This document shows positions 1-10,849 of a DNA stretch of 64,000 nucleotides, piece by piece; the stretch's first letter is position 1, and each line of letters opens with the position of its first letter. A model generated the notes under the pieces. The model was not told where the DNA came from and made no database searches. It was given only the letters and a program-made list of their open reading frames with translations. The translations under genes and the position numbers were made by a program. Where the stretch lies: assembly GCF_000613845.1 (NCBI RefSeq), contig NZ_BAJT01000005.1, positions 115,638 to 179,637 of the forward strand, read 5' to 3'. Source of the DNA: Asaia astilbis JCM 15831 (GTDB lineage: Bacteria; Pseudomonadota; Alphaproteobacteria; Acetobacterales; Acetobacteraceae).

Positions 1-485
1 CCCGAAAAAGCGGGGGGCTGATTGGAGGCCGATCCGCCATTACGGCGATTGCCGAGCCAGCGCAGAACCATCACGATGATAAAACCGAAAATTGCGATCT
101 GGAACAGAAACCCGATAAACGAGGTGAATCCGCCGCCCATGCCGCCAAAGAAGCCGTGTCCCGACAGCATGCCGAAGAGACCGGCACCGAGCAGGCCACC
201 AGCGAAGCCGGTCAGGAAGGGACGGCGCTGGGCGAAGCTGGAAGGCTGATTCATCGGGCGGGAGAAGGGCGCGTTCATCCCAGGCGACGGAGAGCTAGGC
301 GCATAGCTGCGTTCCATCGGACGCGCCTGATACGGGGCCGTCTGCGTCATGGGAGGCGGTGAATAGGTACGGCTCCCACGGCTTCCCATGGAACGCCCGC
401 CGCCTGGCCGGGCATCGGCAGGCGAAGCCAGAAGCGGGGCCAAAGCCAGAAGCAGCAGAGAGGCACGAATAAGGGGGCGGGACAT
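1..485 (-). CDS. Tim44-like membrane protein (N-terminal part, cut by window edge)
   Basis: The start is ATG at 485, with an AAGGAG ribosome site a few bases upstream; the frame stays open to base 1. The product starts with a signal-like segment ending near SPADA. A low-complexity Ser/Pro/Arg/Met stretch follows (about residues 27-85), then glycine-rich hydrophobic segments (GFAGGLLGAGLFGMLSG, then GFLFQIAIFGFIIVMVL) and a basic region. This layout is typical of bacterial inner-membrane proteins with a C-terminal Tim44-like domain, but that domain lies outside the window, so the family call is inference. It sits 58 bases downstream of pmbA on the same strand and may be co-transcribed. Confidence 0.7.
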   Translation of the reverse strand, partial: MSRPLIRASLLLLALAPLLASPADARPGGGRSMGSRGSRTYSPPPMTQTAPYQARPMERSYAPSSPSPGMNAPFSRPMNQPSSFAQRRPFLTGFAGGLLGAGLFGMLSGHGFFGGMGGGFTSFIGFLFQIAIFGFIIVMVLRWLGNRRNGGSASNQPPAFS

Positions 486-543
486 GAAAACTCCTTGTAA
501 GGGCGTCACCAGTTCAGACGGTGGCATCTGAGCGAAGGGTGGC

Positions 544-1884
544 TCAGCTTCCTGCAACGCTCATTGTGTCAATTCTGAGTGTCGGTGCATCAACGCCGTG
601 ACGGTATTCGAGATCATCTGCCGCACGCAAAGAAGCGAACATATCGATCAGATTACCGGCAATGGTCAGTTCGGCTACGGGCTCGGCCAGCTCGCCGTTG
701 CGGATCATGAAGCCGGATGCGCCTCGGCTGTAGTCACCTGTAAGGCCGTTGATCGACGATCCCATCATCTCGGTGACATAGATCCCCTCGGAGATATCGG
801 AGAGGAGCGCCTCGCGCGAGCCGATGCCACCCGTGAGGAAGAAATTGCTGACCGAAGGGGAGGGCGGTCCGCCGACGCCGCGTGAGGCGCGGCCGTTATT
901 GCTCAGATTAAGCTGCTTTGCAGAGCGGCTATCCAGAATCCAGTCCTGCAACACACCTTCCTGAACGAACGCAAACGGGGACGGCAGAAAGCCTTCAGCG
1001 TCGAAAGGCTTCGAGCGCAGGCCGCGACGACGGGTGGGGTCGTCGATCACGCTGAGGGCTGCGGGAAGGATGCGCTTGCCTTTGTGCGCGGAGAGGAACG
1101 ACGTGCCCCGTGCGATGGAGGCCCCGTTGATCGCTCCCGCCAGATGGCCCAGCAGACTCCCTGACACGCGGCGATCGAACACAACCGGGAAGGTGCCGGT
1201 ACGGGGTTTGACGGGGTTCATGCGGGCAAGGACGCGCTCCGCAGCTTCTCGACCGAGGCTTTCGGCACTCTCGAGATCGGAGAGGTGGCGTGCAGAATGG
1301 CCCGCATAATCGCGCTGCATCGTCGGGCCATCGCCCGCCAGCACGCTGATCCCGTGGCTGTGGCTGGTCTGGGTATAATGGCCGGAAAAACCACTGCTCT
1401 CGGCGAGAGCGATATCGACCTTGCCATAGCTGGCAGAGGCGCCGTTGCTGTTGGTGATGCCTGGAAAGGCGAGGGCGATCTCTTCTGCCTCGCGGGCGCG
1501 CTGCAACAGGGTCTCGAGGCTTGGCGCCGTGTCAGGATCGACCAGATCGAGCGCCGCGATATCGTAGATCCCCTGTCTGGCGGGATCGACCTGACTGGTA
1601 AAGGCGTCTTCTGGCACGACATGCGCCATGGCAACAGCCTGTTCCGCGAGCGCAGCAAAGCGGCTGGGTTCGAGCGCTGTGGCCGAGACACTGGCGGCAC
1701 GGTTACCGATAAAGACGCGCAGACCGAGCTGGATGGTTTCCGAATGTTCGAGCCCTTCAGGCACGCCGCGACGACACATGGCCGAAACCGACCGCGAGGC
1801 GACAAAAAGGGCGTCGGCCCGATCCGCTCCAGCGCGCTTCGCCGCTTCGATCAGTTGAGTGAGGCGTTCCTGATCCTTGCTCAT
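544..1884 (-). CDS. pmbA: TldD/PmbA family metallopeptidase PmbA (TldE)
   Basis: 446 residues, full length for PmbA. In the family, PmbA/TldE pairs with TldD to form a cytoplasmic metalloprotease that processes small peptides such as microcins and acts on unfolded peptides; PmbA itself usually lacks the zinc motif. The N-terminus (KRAGADRADALFV), the central RDYAGHSARH stretch and the C-terminal GASGFMIRNGELAEPV segment match the family pattern. The start ATG overlaps the stop of the upstream M16 peptidase by 4 bases (ATGA), so the two are likely translationally coupled. No tldD is visible in the window. Confidence 0.92.
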   Translation of the reverse strand: MSKDQERLTQLIEAAKRAGADRADALFVASRSVSAMCRRGVPEGLEHSETIQLGLRVFIGNRAASVSATALEPSRFAALAEQAVAMAHVVPEDAFTSQVDPARQGIYDIAALDLVDPDTAPSLETLLQRAREAEEIALAFPGITNSNGASASYGKVDIALAESSGFSGHYTQTSHSHGISVLAGDGPTMQRDYAGHSARHLSDLESAESLGREAAERVLARMNPVKPRTGTFPVVFDRRVSGSLLGHLAGAINGASIARGTSFLSAHKGKRILPAALSVIDDPTRRRGLRSKPFDAEGFLPSPFAFVQEGVLQDWILDSRSAKQLNLSNNGRASRGVGGPPSPSVSNFFLTGGIGSREALLSDISEGIYVTEMMGSSINGLTGDYSRGASGFMIRNGELAEPVAELTIAGNLIDMFASLRAADDLEYRHGVDAPTLRIDTMSVAGS

Positions 1885-3146
1885 GCAACAAGCCTCTGGC
1901 TGATGGCGTCGAAAGACGGAATGGAGCCGACAGGCCCGATCGTGGCCAGCGTCGGGCGGGCACGGAACAGGGTCTCTGCGGCGCGGATCATGGCAGCCTC
2001 ATCGACAGCCTCGATCTTGGCGACGGTTTCGCTCGTATCGATGATGCGCCCGAAAAGCTGCATCTGCCGGGCGATCTGCTCGCAGCGACTTCCGGTGCTC
2101 TCAAGGGACATCAGCAGAGACGATTTCACCTGAGCGCGCGCACGGGCGATCTCCTCAGCGCTGATCCCGTCGGAAATGCGACGAAGTTCGTCGAGGAGGA
2201 CCGGCACGAGTTCGGCTGCTTCCTGCTCGCCCGTTCCTGCATAGATGCCAAACAGCCCGCTATCGAGGAAGGGCAGGGCGAAGGAATAGACCGAGTAGAC
2301 CAGCCCGCGCTTTTCCCGGATTTCCTGAAACAGGCGCGAGGACATGCCGCCGCCGAGCACGGTCGAGAGCAGCATGACTGCGTGATAGGCCGGGTCGTTA
2401 TAGCTCACCGAAGGAAAGCCGAGCACGAGATGAGCCTGATCGAGCTCACGGGATTCGCGATGCTCTCCCCCGAGATAGGTGCAGCCCGAACGCGCAGGAG
2501 GCTGATGGTCCGGCAGATCGCGGAAATGCTCCTGCACCAGATCGAGCACCTGATCGTGATGCAGATTGCCCGCAGCGGCAATCACCATATTGCGTGTCGT
2601 ATAATGCGTCTGCATGTAGCGCATCATGGTGTCGCGCTTCATCGAGGCGATGAGAGACTCTGTGCCAAGCGTGGGGCGGCCCATGGGCTGGTCGCGAAAC
2701 GCCGTTTCCTGAAAATTGTCGAAAATGATGTCGTCAGGCGTGTCGTTGGCCTGACCGATCTCCTGCAGGATGACCCCGCGCTCACGCTCAACTTCCTGCT
2801 CAAGAAAAGTGCTGTGCGTCAGGATATCGCCGATGATATCGACGCCGAGCGGCAGATCTTCCTTGAGCAGCTTGACGTAATAGGCCGTCTGCTCGCGTGC
2901 CGTGTAGGCGTTGATATGGCCGCCGACATTCTCGATTTCTTCGGCAATGCGCGCGGCACTGCGGCGCTGCGTGCCCTTGAAGGCCATATGCTCGAGAAAA
3001 TGCGAGACGCCGTTCTCTTCAGCGCTTTCATTGCGGGTTCCCGTGGCGACATAGGCACCGAACGAAACGGTTTCGACGCGCTCCATTCTCTCGGTGACGA
3101 CGGTAAGGCCGTTGGGCAGTGTGGTGACGGTGATCGGATCTGTCAT
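1881..3146 (-). CDS. M16 family zinc peptidase (processing-peptidase-like)
   Basis: About 421 residues from ATG at 3146, which begins MTDPITVTTLPNGLTV; the frame is open to 3233 but the upstream residues do not look like the family. The inverted zinc motif HFLEH is at residues 49-53. The tail has the glycine-rich GGGMSSRLFQEIREKRGLVY typical of M16 C-domains. The family (mitochondrial processing peptidase beta, PqqL, insulinase) degrades or trims peptides. It lies between thrC (98 bases upstream) and pmbA (4-base overlap), so two peptidase-like genes are co-transcribed. Confidence 0.92.
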   Translation of the reverse strand: MTDPITVTTLPNGLTVVTERMERVETVSFGAYVATGTRNESAEENGVSHFLEHMAFKGTQRRSAARIAEEIENVGGHINAYTAREQTAYYVKLLKEDLPLGVDIIGDILTHSTFLEQEVERERGVILQEIGQANDTPDDIIFDNFQETAFRDQPMGRPTLGTESLIASMKRDTMMRYMQTHYTTRNMVIAAAGNLHHDQVLDLVQEHFRDLPDHQPPARSGCTYLGGEHRESRELDQAHLVLGFPSVSYNDPAYHAVMLLSTVLGGGMSSRLFQEIREKRGLVYSVYSFALPFLDSGLFGIYAGTGEQEAAELVPVLLDELRRISDGISAEEIARARAQVKSSLLMSLESTGSRCEQIARQMQLFGRIIDTSETVAKIEAVDEAAMIRAAETLFRARPTLATIGPVGSIPSFDAISQRLVA

Positions 3147-3244
3147 CGAGTGGTGATGGTCCTGAGAACTTAAGAATAAGGGCTGACGCAGACATGGCGC
3201 GTCGAGGGGAGGAATCCTAGCCCCCTCGCGCATTCCAGATGGGG

Positions 3245-4651
3245 TCAGCGTGTGTGCTTATGGTTGCTGACGTGACGTCGCACCGCGTCTTCAATGATGT
3301 TCAGCTCATTGGGAAGCGTGTCATAACGCTCTTCGCGCGAGAACAGATCGGCAAGATGCGGGGGCAGAGCCGGATCTATACCCGTCGCCTTGCGCACGGC
3401 ATCGGGGAATTTTGCCGGATGGGCGGTGGCCGCAACAATCATTGGAACGCCCGGTTCCTGTCCCTTTCGCCCTGCGGCGAGGCCAATCGCCGTATGCGGG
3501 TCGGCGAGATAGCCAGACCGGTCATGCAGGGCTTTCATCTCGGCGAGCGTTGCCTCGTCATCGAGCATGAGTGCGCCGAAGCGTTCATTGGCCCGTGTCC
3601 ACACAGCCTGATCGACCGTCATGCGTCCCGTCTGACGGAAGGTGAGCATCGTGTCACGGCAGGCTTGCGGGTCACGACCGAGCAGTTCGAAAAGCAGGCG
3701 CTCGAAATTCGAGGACACCTGAATATCCATCGAAGGCGAAAGGCTCGGTTCGACAGCGCGCATGCTCATGTCGTTGCTGGTCAGGAATCGTGTCAGAATG
3801 TCATTGCGGTTCGACCCGATGCAGAGGCGATGCACGGGGAGCCCCATCTGGCTGGTCGCCCAGGCAGCAAGCACATTGCCGAAATTGCCGGTCGGGACAG
3901 CGAACGAGATTTCGCGGTCCGGCGCACCCATCAGCAGGGCAGCGCGCACGTAATAGGGAATCTGAGCCGCAATACGTGCCCAGTTGATCGAATTGACGGC
4001 CGAGAGGGTGACCTCGTCGCGGAACGGCGTGTCGGCAAACATCGCCTTGACCAGATCCTGGCAGTCATCGAACGTGCCTTCGACGGCGATGTTGAGGATG
4101 TTGCCTTCCTTGACCGTCGTCATCTGGCGACGCTGCACGTCGGATGTGCGCCCCATGGGATGAAGGATCGCCACGGTGAGGTGCGGGCTGCCCCGGAAGG
4201 CTTCGATGGCGGCAGACCCCGTATCGCCCGAGGTTGCGCCCACGATCGTGACCCTCTGGTTGCGCTCGGTCAGCACGTGCTCGAAGAGCTGACCCAGGAG
4301 CTGCATCGCCATGTCCTTGAAGGCAAGGGTCGGGCCGTGGAAGAGCTCCATTGAGAACAGGCCGTTTTCGACTTCGACGACCGGAGCGATGGCCGCGTGA
4401 GAGAACCCGGCATAGGCCTTGGCGCAAAGACGCTGAAGGGTCGGCAGGTCGATGCTGCCTTGCGTGAAGACCGAAAGGATCTTCGCCGAGAGCTCGGGGT
4501 AGGAGAGGCTGCGCATCTCGCGCCACTCATCGGGCGTGAACTGCGGCCAGCTCTGCGGCATGTACAGCCCGCCATCTTCAGCCAGACCGGCGAGCAGAAT
4601 GTCTGAGAAAGAGCGCGGCTGCGCGTCGCCGCGTGTGGAGCTGTACTGCAT
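3245..4651 (-). CDS. thrC: Threonine synthase
   Basis: 468 residues, full length. ThrC converts O-phosphohomoserine to threonine with pyridoxal phosphate, the last step of threonine synthesis. The N-terminal QYSSTRGD, the cofactor-lysine motif TLAFKDMAMQ (Lys about 112), the VTIVGATSGDTGSAA phosphate-binding loop and VPTGNFGNVLAAW are all visible. It lies 59 bases downstream of the MRJP-like gene and 98 bases upstream of the M16 peptidase, all on the minus strand. The linkage thrC, M16 peptidase is common in alphaproteobacteria (family knowledge). Confidence 0.96.
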   Translation of the reverse strand: MQYSSTRGDAQPRSFSDILLAGLAEDGGLYMPQSWPQFTPDEWREMRSLSYPELSAKILSVFTQGSIDLPTLQRLCAKAYAGFSHAAIAPVVEVENGLFSMELFHGPTLAFKDMAMQLLGQLFEHVLTERNQRVTIVGATSGDTGSAAIEAFRGSPHLTVAILHPMGRTSDVQRRQMTTVKEGNILNIAVEGTFDDCQDLVKAMFADTPFRDEVTLSAVNSINWARIAAQIPYYVRAALLMGAPDREISFAVPTGNFGNVLAAWATSQMGLPVHRLCIGSNRNDILTRFLTSNDMSMRAVEPSLSPSMDIQVSSNFERLLFELLGRDPQACRDTMLTFRQTGRMTVDQAVWTRANERFGALMLDDEATLAEMKALHDRSGYLADPHTAIGLAAGRKGQEPGVPMIVAATAHPAKFPDAVRKATGIDPALPPHLADLFSREERYDTLPNELNIIEDAVRRHVSNHKHTR

Positions 4652-4710
4652 GATCGCTTCATGATTCAGGGTCGTGAGAGAAGAAAACGGGCGGCAAGAG
4701 GGCCATGGTT

Positions 4711-5795
4711 TCAGGGCAGGTCGATACGCAGCAGGGTATGTCCTGCGGGGATGTAGAGTTGCCCCGATGCGTCATCTGCGCCCTGCGGTTTCACCCAGCC
4801 GGGAAGACCTGCCTGGATGAGTTGAGGTGACGAGATCAGGATGTGTGGCAGGCGCTGCGCGTCGAAGCTCAACACCCGGCCATTTTCGATATCCGTCAGA
4901 TAAAGCGTCGCCTTGTCGTCGATTGTCACCCCGCCCACGGTGGGGGTGCCGCGCCATTGGGTAACGCCTTCCATCATCTCGGATGGTGTCACTTCAGGAT
5001 CTGTCAGCAGGTCGGTCGAAAGGCGAAAGATCGGGCCGGTCGGTGTCAGCTCATACAGCCATTTGCCATTCGCCTCGAGGGCGAGGAAAGCAATATCGCG
5101 CGTCAGGGGATGCCCACCGGGGCCTGAGATCACTTTATGGTCGATCACAAGAGGCGCATGGCCGCGCGAGGTCGGATACCCTGCGAAAAAGCGCATGGCC
5201 TGATGCTTGCGAGATCGAATACTGTAAGCGAAACGCCGCCTTCGTCAGCGAGATACGCCGTCTGTCCGTGGACAACGAGGCTCGTAAACCGGCTCGTCTT
5301 CGTCACGCCTTCGGAAGGAAGCGGATACTCAGCCAGAACCTTGCCGGAGAGCGGCTCGAGGTGAATCAGACGGGGCGGGAACGCGCCGCTTGCCTGATCA
5401 ATGAGCCATAATCCGCCCCGGTCGTCGGTGGACAGGGCGGTCGGGGCGAAGCTGGTTGCACCACGTTCGCCTGTATCAATGCCGGACCAATCAGGAAGGA
5501 GAGGGACGGTTTCACTCGCGCCCGGTACCAATCTGGCCAGAAAGGGCGTGTCGTCTCCAGCACTCTGCTCTCGCAGAAGAATGACGCTTCGATCTGCCAG
5601 CGGCACCGCCTGCCGCCAGACAGCCTTGCCGGGAAGGGCAATGGTCTGGGCGATATGCGCTGCGGGCTTGTCGGCAAGCCACGGGCGCTCATGGGCGGCT
5701 TGCGCCGGGGCAGCGTGACCGAGAACGGCCAAGGCTACGGCGACAATCAAGGAGCGTCCCGCGCTGCGGTGCAGGGTAAGAGGAAAAGCGACCAT
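4711..5795 (-). CDS. MRJP/yellow-family (L-dopachrome-tautomerase-related) secreted protein, frame broken
   Basis: Two frames together form one about 361-residue protein. The first (from ATG 5795, SD AAGGA) has a signal peptide (SLIVAVALAVLGHAAPAQA) followed by beta-propeller-like text such as GGLWLIDQASG and TAYLADEGG. The second continues from about 5205 with PLTRDIAFLALEANGKWLYE and ends GHTLLRIDLP. The break near 5210 is cured by one extra base (span +1 divides by 3). The pattern matches the major royal jelly protein family of periplasmic propellers; the substrate is unknown. Single-base loss, probably a sequence error, is likelier than a real pseudogene given other such breaks nearby. 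Confidence 0.75.
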
Positions 5796-5924
5796 GCTTC
5801 CTTGTAAGCCCATTGAGACCCCGTGCAAGATTGACGAAGGACCCAGACGCTGTTTTTGAACAGGATGACGGTTTTCATCAGCGGGATTTCCCCGCTGCAG
5901 CGCGTTTCTTGAACAAGGCTCCTC

Positions 5925-6275
5925 ATGCTTGCGCTTATTCTCAAATCCGCCCTGTCCGGCATCATGATCGCGCTCGCCTCGACCTTGGCGCGCCGCTATC
6001 CGGGTTTTGGTGCCCTGATTGCCTCCCTGCCGCTTGTTTCGGTTCTGGGGATGATCTGGCTTTGGATCGACAAGCCGGATCCCGCCAATATGGCCGATCA
6101 TGCAGGGGCGACGTTCTGGTATGTTCTGCCTTCCCTGCCGATGTTTCTGCTCATTCCGGCGTTGCTGCGACACGGTGTCGGTTTCTGGCCTGCGCTCGCG
6201 GCGGGCTGCGTCCTGACGATTGTGCTCTATCTCGGCGTCACCTGGATCGGACCGCGTTTCGGTCTCGTGCTCTGA
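5925..6275 (+). CDS. DUF3147 family small membrane protein
   Basis: 116 residues with four predicted membrane segments: LILKSALSGIMIALAST, FGALIASLPLVSVLGMIWLW, TFWYVLPSLPMFLLIPALL and FWPALAAGCVLTIVLYLGV. The IASLPLVS motif and overall length match DUF3147 proteins, which have no established function. It stands alone on the plus strand, divergent from the MRJP-like gene and 48 bases ahead of the TPR gene. Confidence 0.85.
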   Translation: MLALILKSALSGIMIALASTLARRYPGFGALIASLPLVSVLGMIWLWIDKPDPANMADHAGATFWYVLPSLPMFLLIPALLRHGVGFWPALAAGCVLTIVLYLGVTWIGPRFGLVL

Positions 6276-6323
6276 TCCTGCTACGAGGTTGTAAGCCCGG
6301 TCTCGACCCGTCATGATTGGGTC

Positions 6324-8016
6324 ATGAGTTCTTATACGTCGCGTATCGACACGGCCCTTGCCTATCTCGCAGGAGGGGACTCCGTTCGTTCCGAGAGCCT
6401 CTTTCGGGCCGTGCTGGCTGAGGCGCCGGATTATGCGGCTGCGTGGCACGGTCTGGCCTGTGTGGCCCGTCACACCGGGCAACCCCGTCTCGCGATCGCC
6501 TCGGTTGCTCATGCGCTCGGTCTGACATCGCGTGACGACGAGAAGGCGCAGTTTCATCTCACTCTTGCGGCGGCTCTCGATGAGGCGGGGCATCTGAAAG
6601 AGGCGCTCGCAGCGTGCCAGATCACGATTCTGCTCGAACCACGCGATTTCAGGGCAAAAACGTTCAAATCGGAGCTGCTTTATCGAGCCGGGAGACCTGA
6701 AGAGGCGTCCCAGCTTTTCCGTGAAGCTGTTGCGCTTGCCTCTGACCCGATCCCGCTGCTGCTGCGTCAGGGGACATTCTTGATGGAACAGCGTCGTTTT
6801 GCCGATGCTATTCGGGTTTTCACCGATCTCGTTCGCCACTGTCCCGACAATGCGCAGGCTTTGGCCAATCTCGGTGCTGCCTGTTTCGAGCACGGAGAGA
6901 TGAAGGAGGCTCAGACAAGCCTGCACAAAGCGCTCTCCCTGGGCGCGCCCAGTGCTGCCACACTCAGTAATTATGGGCTCGTCTGTCAGGCATTGGGTGA
7001 GTTTGCTCTGGCTCTCTCCGCATTCGATCAGGCTCTTGCACTTCAGCCGGATGATCCTGTCCTGCGTGTCAATCGGGCAACGCTCCTCACCGAGATTGGC
7101 AGACAGCGTGAAGCCGAAACGGTCTTCCGGGCTGTCATGCAGGAGAGTGGCGCTGTTTCAGACAAGGCGCGTTTCAATCTCTCCATGCTGGAGCTTGCAC
7201 GAGGGGATTACGTGCAAGGCTGGGCCAATTTCGAGGCCCGTGGCGTCGTTTTGGGACTGTCATCTGCATTACCTCTGTGGGATGGCAGTGCGACCGAGAC
7301 CCCGGTGCGTATCGAGGCGGAGCAGGGATTGGGCGATATGATCCAGTTCCTGCGTTTCCTTCCTCAGGCAGCGGCGCGTGCACCGCTCGTTCTGGCTTTG
7401 CCCGACGACGTGATCGCGCTTCTCGCATTCATGCCTGCCTTGAAGCCTCATCTGGCATCTGGTCAAGTAAGGGTCGAGGGCGAGGCTGCGTTGTCCTGCT
7501 CTTTGCTCAGCCTGCCGCACAGGCTCGGCATCACAAGTCGATCCTGCTCCCTATCTCGACTTCGGGATCGCGACCCAACCCGGTCATATCGGGATCTACC
7601 ACGCAGGCAGGGCGACCTACCGTTTCGATACGAGACGTTCTCTTTCACGCATGCAGATCGCGCCTCTTGAGGCTGTTCCCGGTCTGATTTTCGTGAATTT
7701 GCAGCAGGGCGAAGCATCGCCCGATATGCTGCAGGGCGTGGGCGAAACTCTGCTCGAGACAGCAAAGGCGATGGCAGGGTGCGAGCTGGTGATTGGGGTC
7801 GACACAATGCTGGCGCATCTCGCTGGCGCCAGTGGCACGGCCTTCTGGCTTTTGGACCGCGAGGGTGGCGACTGGCGCTGGCAGGGGCCGCAATGGTACG
7901 CGACAACCCGTATGTTCAGACCGGAGGGGCTCAGGACACCTGCTGAGGCCTGGCCACCCGTGATCTCACGCGTGGCGCAGGAACTCCGCGCGTTTTCAGG
8001 CGGCGACCGGCGTTGA
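6324..8016 (+). CDS. Tetratricopeptide-repeat protein with GT9-like C-terminus, frame broken
   Basis: The N-terminal frame starts at 6324 (SRIDTALAYLAGGD) and carries about seven TPR-like helical pairs, e.g. AWHGLACVARHTGQPRLAIA and ALANLGAACFEHGEMKEAQ. It loses phase near 7536. The second frame continues with APYLDFGIATQPGHIGIYH and ends with GVDTMLAHLAGASGTAFWLL, DWRWQG and WYATTRMFR, the usual C-terminus of TPR proteins with a heptosyltransferase-like (GT9) fold. Full length would be about 563 residues. The break behaves as one extra base or two missing. The 3' end overlaps the convergent glnD end by about 20 bases. The exact substrate is unknown; glycan-related work is inference. Confidence 0.8.
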
Positions 8017-10824
8017 CGGAGAGCTTGCCCCATCGGCCTGAGTGTCGTCAGAAGGGCTGCACGGATTTCCGCCATGCGGGTTTCGGACGTCACTTTCGTC
8101 CCCACGAGATCGCGCACGTAAAACACGTCGACGGCGCGCATGCCATAGGTGGTGATGTGAGCCGATGAGATCTGAAGCGACTGGTCACTGATCGTCCGGG
8201 TGATTTCGTAAAGCAGGCCGGGGCGATCGCGGCCGTTGATCTCGATCACGGTATGGCGGTCCGACGCGCGATTATCGATTACCACGCGAGAAGGCACATG
8301 AATGGCGCGCATCCGTCTGGCGGCCCGTTGATCGGCTACACGCTCGAGTTCCGAACCGATGGCAAGACGGCTTGAGAGCGATTGTTCGATCAGACCGTTC
8401 AGACGGGCAAGCTGAAGTGCGGTCTCGAAGGCCCGCCCGTTGCTGTCCTGAATCCAGAATGTATCCAGCGCCATGCCGTCGCTCAGCGTGTGGATGCGCG
8501 CATCCACAATGGAAGCGCCTGCAACAGCGAGACCGCCTGCGATCTGCGAGAAGAGCCCGGAATGATCGGCGCTGAAAACGGTGATCTCGGTGACGTCGCG
8601 CTGGGGGATGGGCGTCGCTCGATGGTGAGCGGCGACGCATGCGTCTCCGAATCCAGAACGAGGCGCGCGTGACGCAGATGGGTGTCGGCATCGAAGCCAA
8701 GCCAGTAGCCAGCATAACCCAGGCTGAGGAAATGATCGGCCTGCTCTGCAGAATTACCCTGCTGGATGAGCCCGTCTCGCACCAGTTCCTTGGCGTGGCT
8801 CACACGCTCGTCGCGCTCGGTGGCGGCCAGTCCACCCTCCAGCACTTCTGCGACGCGTGTGTAGAGCTCACGCAGCAGCGTCGCTTTCCACGCATTCCAC
8901 ACATTGGGGCTTACGGCGCGCATATCGGCAATGGTGAGCAGGAGCAGCAGACGCAGTCGTTCGGGTGACTGGATGATGTCTGCGAGATCGAGAATGGTCC
9001 GCGGGTCATCGATGTCGCGCCGGAATGCGGTCTGACTCAGAAGCAGATGATGTAGGATGAGCCAGGAAACGGTTTCGGTTTCCTCGGACTCCAATCCGAG
9101 TTGCGGACAGACCTTCTGGGCCACTTCCGCCCCAAGCACCGAATGATCGCCCCCGCGTCCTTTGGCGATGTCGTGCAGCAATGTCGCAACATAGAGCGCG
9201 CGGCGCGACTGCATGTCCTGAGCCAGATCGTAAACGAGCGGAATTTCGTCCGCCATCGTGCCGGCTTCAATCCAGCCCAGCATGCGCACGGCTTCGATGT
9301 TGTGCTCGTCCACTGTGTAGATGTGATAGGTGTCGAACTGCATCTGACCGACGATGCGCGACCAGTCGGGCAAGAGTGCGCCCAGAAAACCGGTATCGTT
9401 CAGGATTGTCAGCCAGTCAGCCCCGCTGGGACGGGCTTGCTCGCGGTTCATCTCCGTCGGCTGCATCAGCAGGTTGAGAAAGACGCCCATGGTCATCTTG
9501 TCGTCGCGCAGCGTGGCGATGCGCCGTTCATTGCGGATCAGTTGCTGGATGGCGGTCGGATGCAGAACCAGGTTTTCGCGAAACGCGGCGTCGAGCATCC
9601 TGACCATCAGGCGCGGTTCGTCATCGAAACAGGCACTGTCGGCAGGAGCGATCTGCTCGTTGATCAGTCTAAAATGACGGGCATCCTCTGCGTCGAGGGT
9701 CGTGCCTTGATAGGCCGCCTCGCGGATCGGTCCCTGCAGATGCTGCATGATGCTGGGTTCGATGATACGGCCGAGGCGCATCACCTCACGTGTCGTGAGG
9801 AAGTAGTGGCGCATGAAGCGCTCGACGCCCTGTTGTCGACCGTGTCCAGCATAGCCATACGCCCGCCGATGACGGGCTGAACATCGAAAGAGAGGCGCTC
9901 ATCAGCCCGACCGGCGATGTAGTGAAGGTGGAGCCTGATGGTCCAGAGAAAATTCCAGGCACGTCGGGCGCGATTGGCTTCCTGATCGGTCAGAAGCCCC
10001 AAAGATGTGAAGGCCGGGTCGTGGAGGCGTGATCGCACAGCCGGATTGAGGCCGCTCGTATCCTGAAAAACGCGCGTCATCCAGTTCAGCGTCTGAAGGT
10101 CGCGCAGGCCGCCACGCCCTTCCTTGATGTTCGGCTCCACCATGTAGGGATTATCGCCAAAGCGCTTGTGACGCTTCTCGCGTTCGTCAATCTTGTCATG
10201 GATGAAGGAGAGCGCGCTTTCCTCTCCGTCACTGAACCGGTGGCCGAACTCGGTAAACAGCGTCTCCGTCCCGACAATGCGCCGCGCGTCCAGAAGGGTG
10301 GTGCGAATGGTCAGATCTTCACGCGCAGCTTCAAGACATCCATCGATGGAGCGTGTGGCATGCCCCACGCGTACGCCCAGATCCCACAGGAAATAGAGTA
10401 TGTATTCCACCTGGGCCGTCGTCTCCGGCGCAGGCGACGCAACGGTCAGGAACAGAAGATCGATGTCGCTGTACGGGGCCAGCAGGCCACCGCCATATCC
10501 CCCTGTGGCACAAAGACACAACTCGGAATCGGCTGCGCCCGTAGCCGCCTGAGCGAGGGAGAAAAGGCTCGAGATTGCCCCGTCCATCAACCGGGCAAGC
10601 GTCGTAGCCGCGGCGATGCCCTTGAGCTGACGCCCTTCGAACAACCTGCGGATCTCGCCGTGATGCCGCCCGATATGGCGGCGAAAAAGGCTGACAGCAT
10701 CCTCACGCGAAACAGAGCCATCCTCCCGCCGTGCACGATCAAGTGCAGAGGCAAGAGCAGCTCGCATGTCGGTTTCTTTGAGGGAGATCGGTTCGCGCAT
10801 TAAGATCCGTAGGTCTGGGGGCAT
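7996..10824 (-). CDS. glnD: [Protein-PII] uridylyltransferase/uridylyl-removing enzyme GlnD, frame broken
   Basis: GlnD uridylylates and deuridylylates PII, linking glutamine level to nitrogen control. The first frame (start ATG 10824 or 10800) has the nucleotidyltransferase motif GGYGGGLLAPYSDIDLLF near residue 108. The second, from about 9833, has the HD phosphohydrolase motif YVATLLHDIAKGRGGDHS. The third, from about 8611, carries the ACT domains (DRPGLLYEITRTI). Breaks near 9833 and 8611 are each cured by one added base. A third near 8025 would give a natural end SPSTPVAA with stop at 7996, total about 943 residues, the normal GlnD length. Without it the frame runs antisense into the TPR gene to 7617. 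Confidence 0.9.
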
Positions 10825-10849
10825 TGCAGGCAACCTGAGAAAGCCATTC

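Noticed and set aside
3239..4354. 371-codon plus-strand frame
   Set aside because: Antisense to thrC.
5796..6926. Upstream extension of the MRJP-like frame to 6926
   Set aside because: It would run antisense through DUF3147 and the TPR gene; a signal peptide with ribosome site begins at 5795.
7617..7995. GlnD reading past 7996 down to 7617
   Set aside because: It runs antisense to the TPR gene and beyond the normal GlnD length; one more lost base gives a natural stop at 7996.
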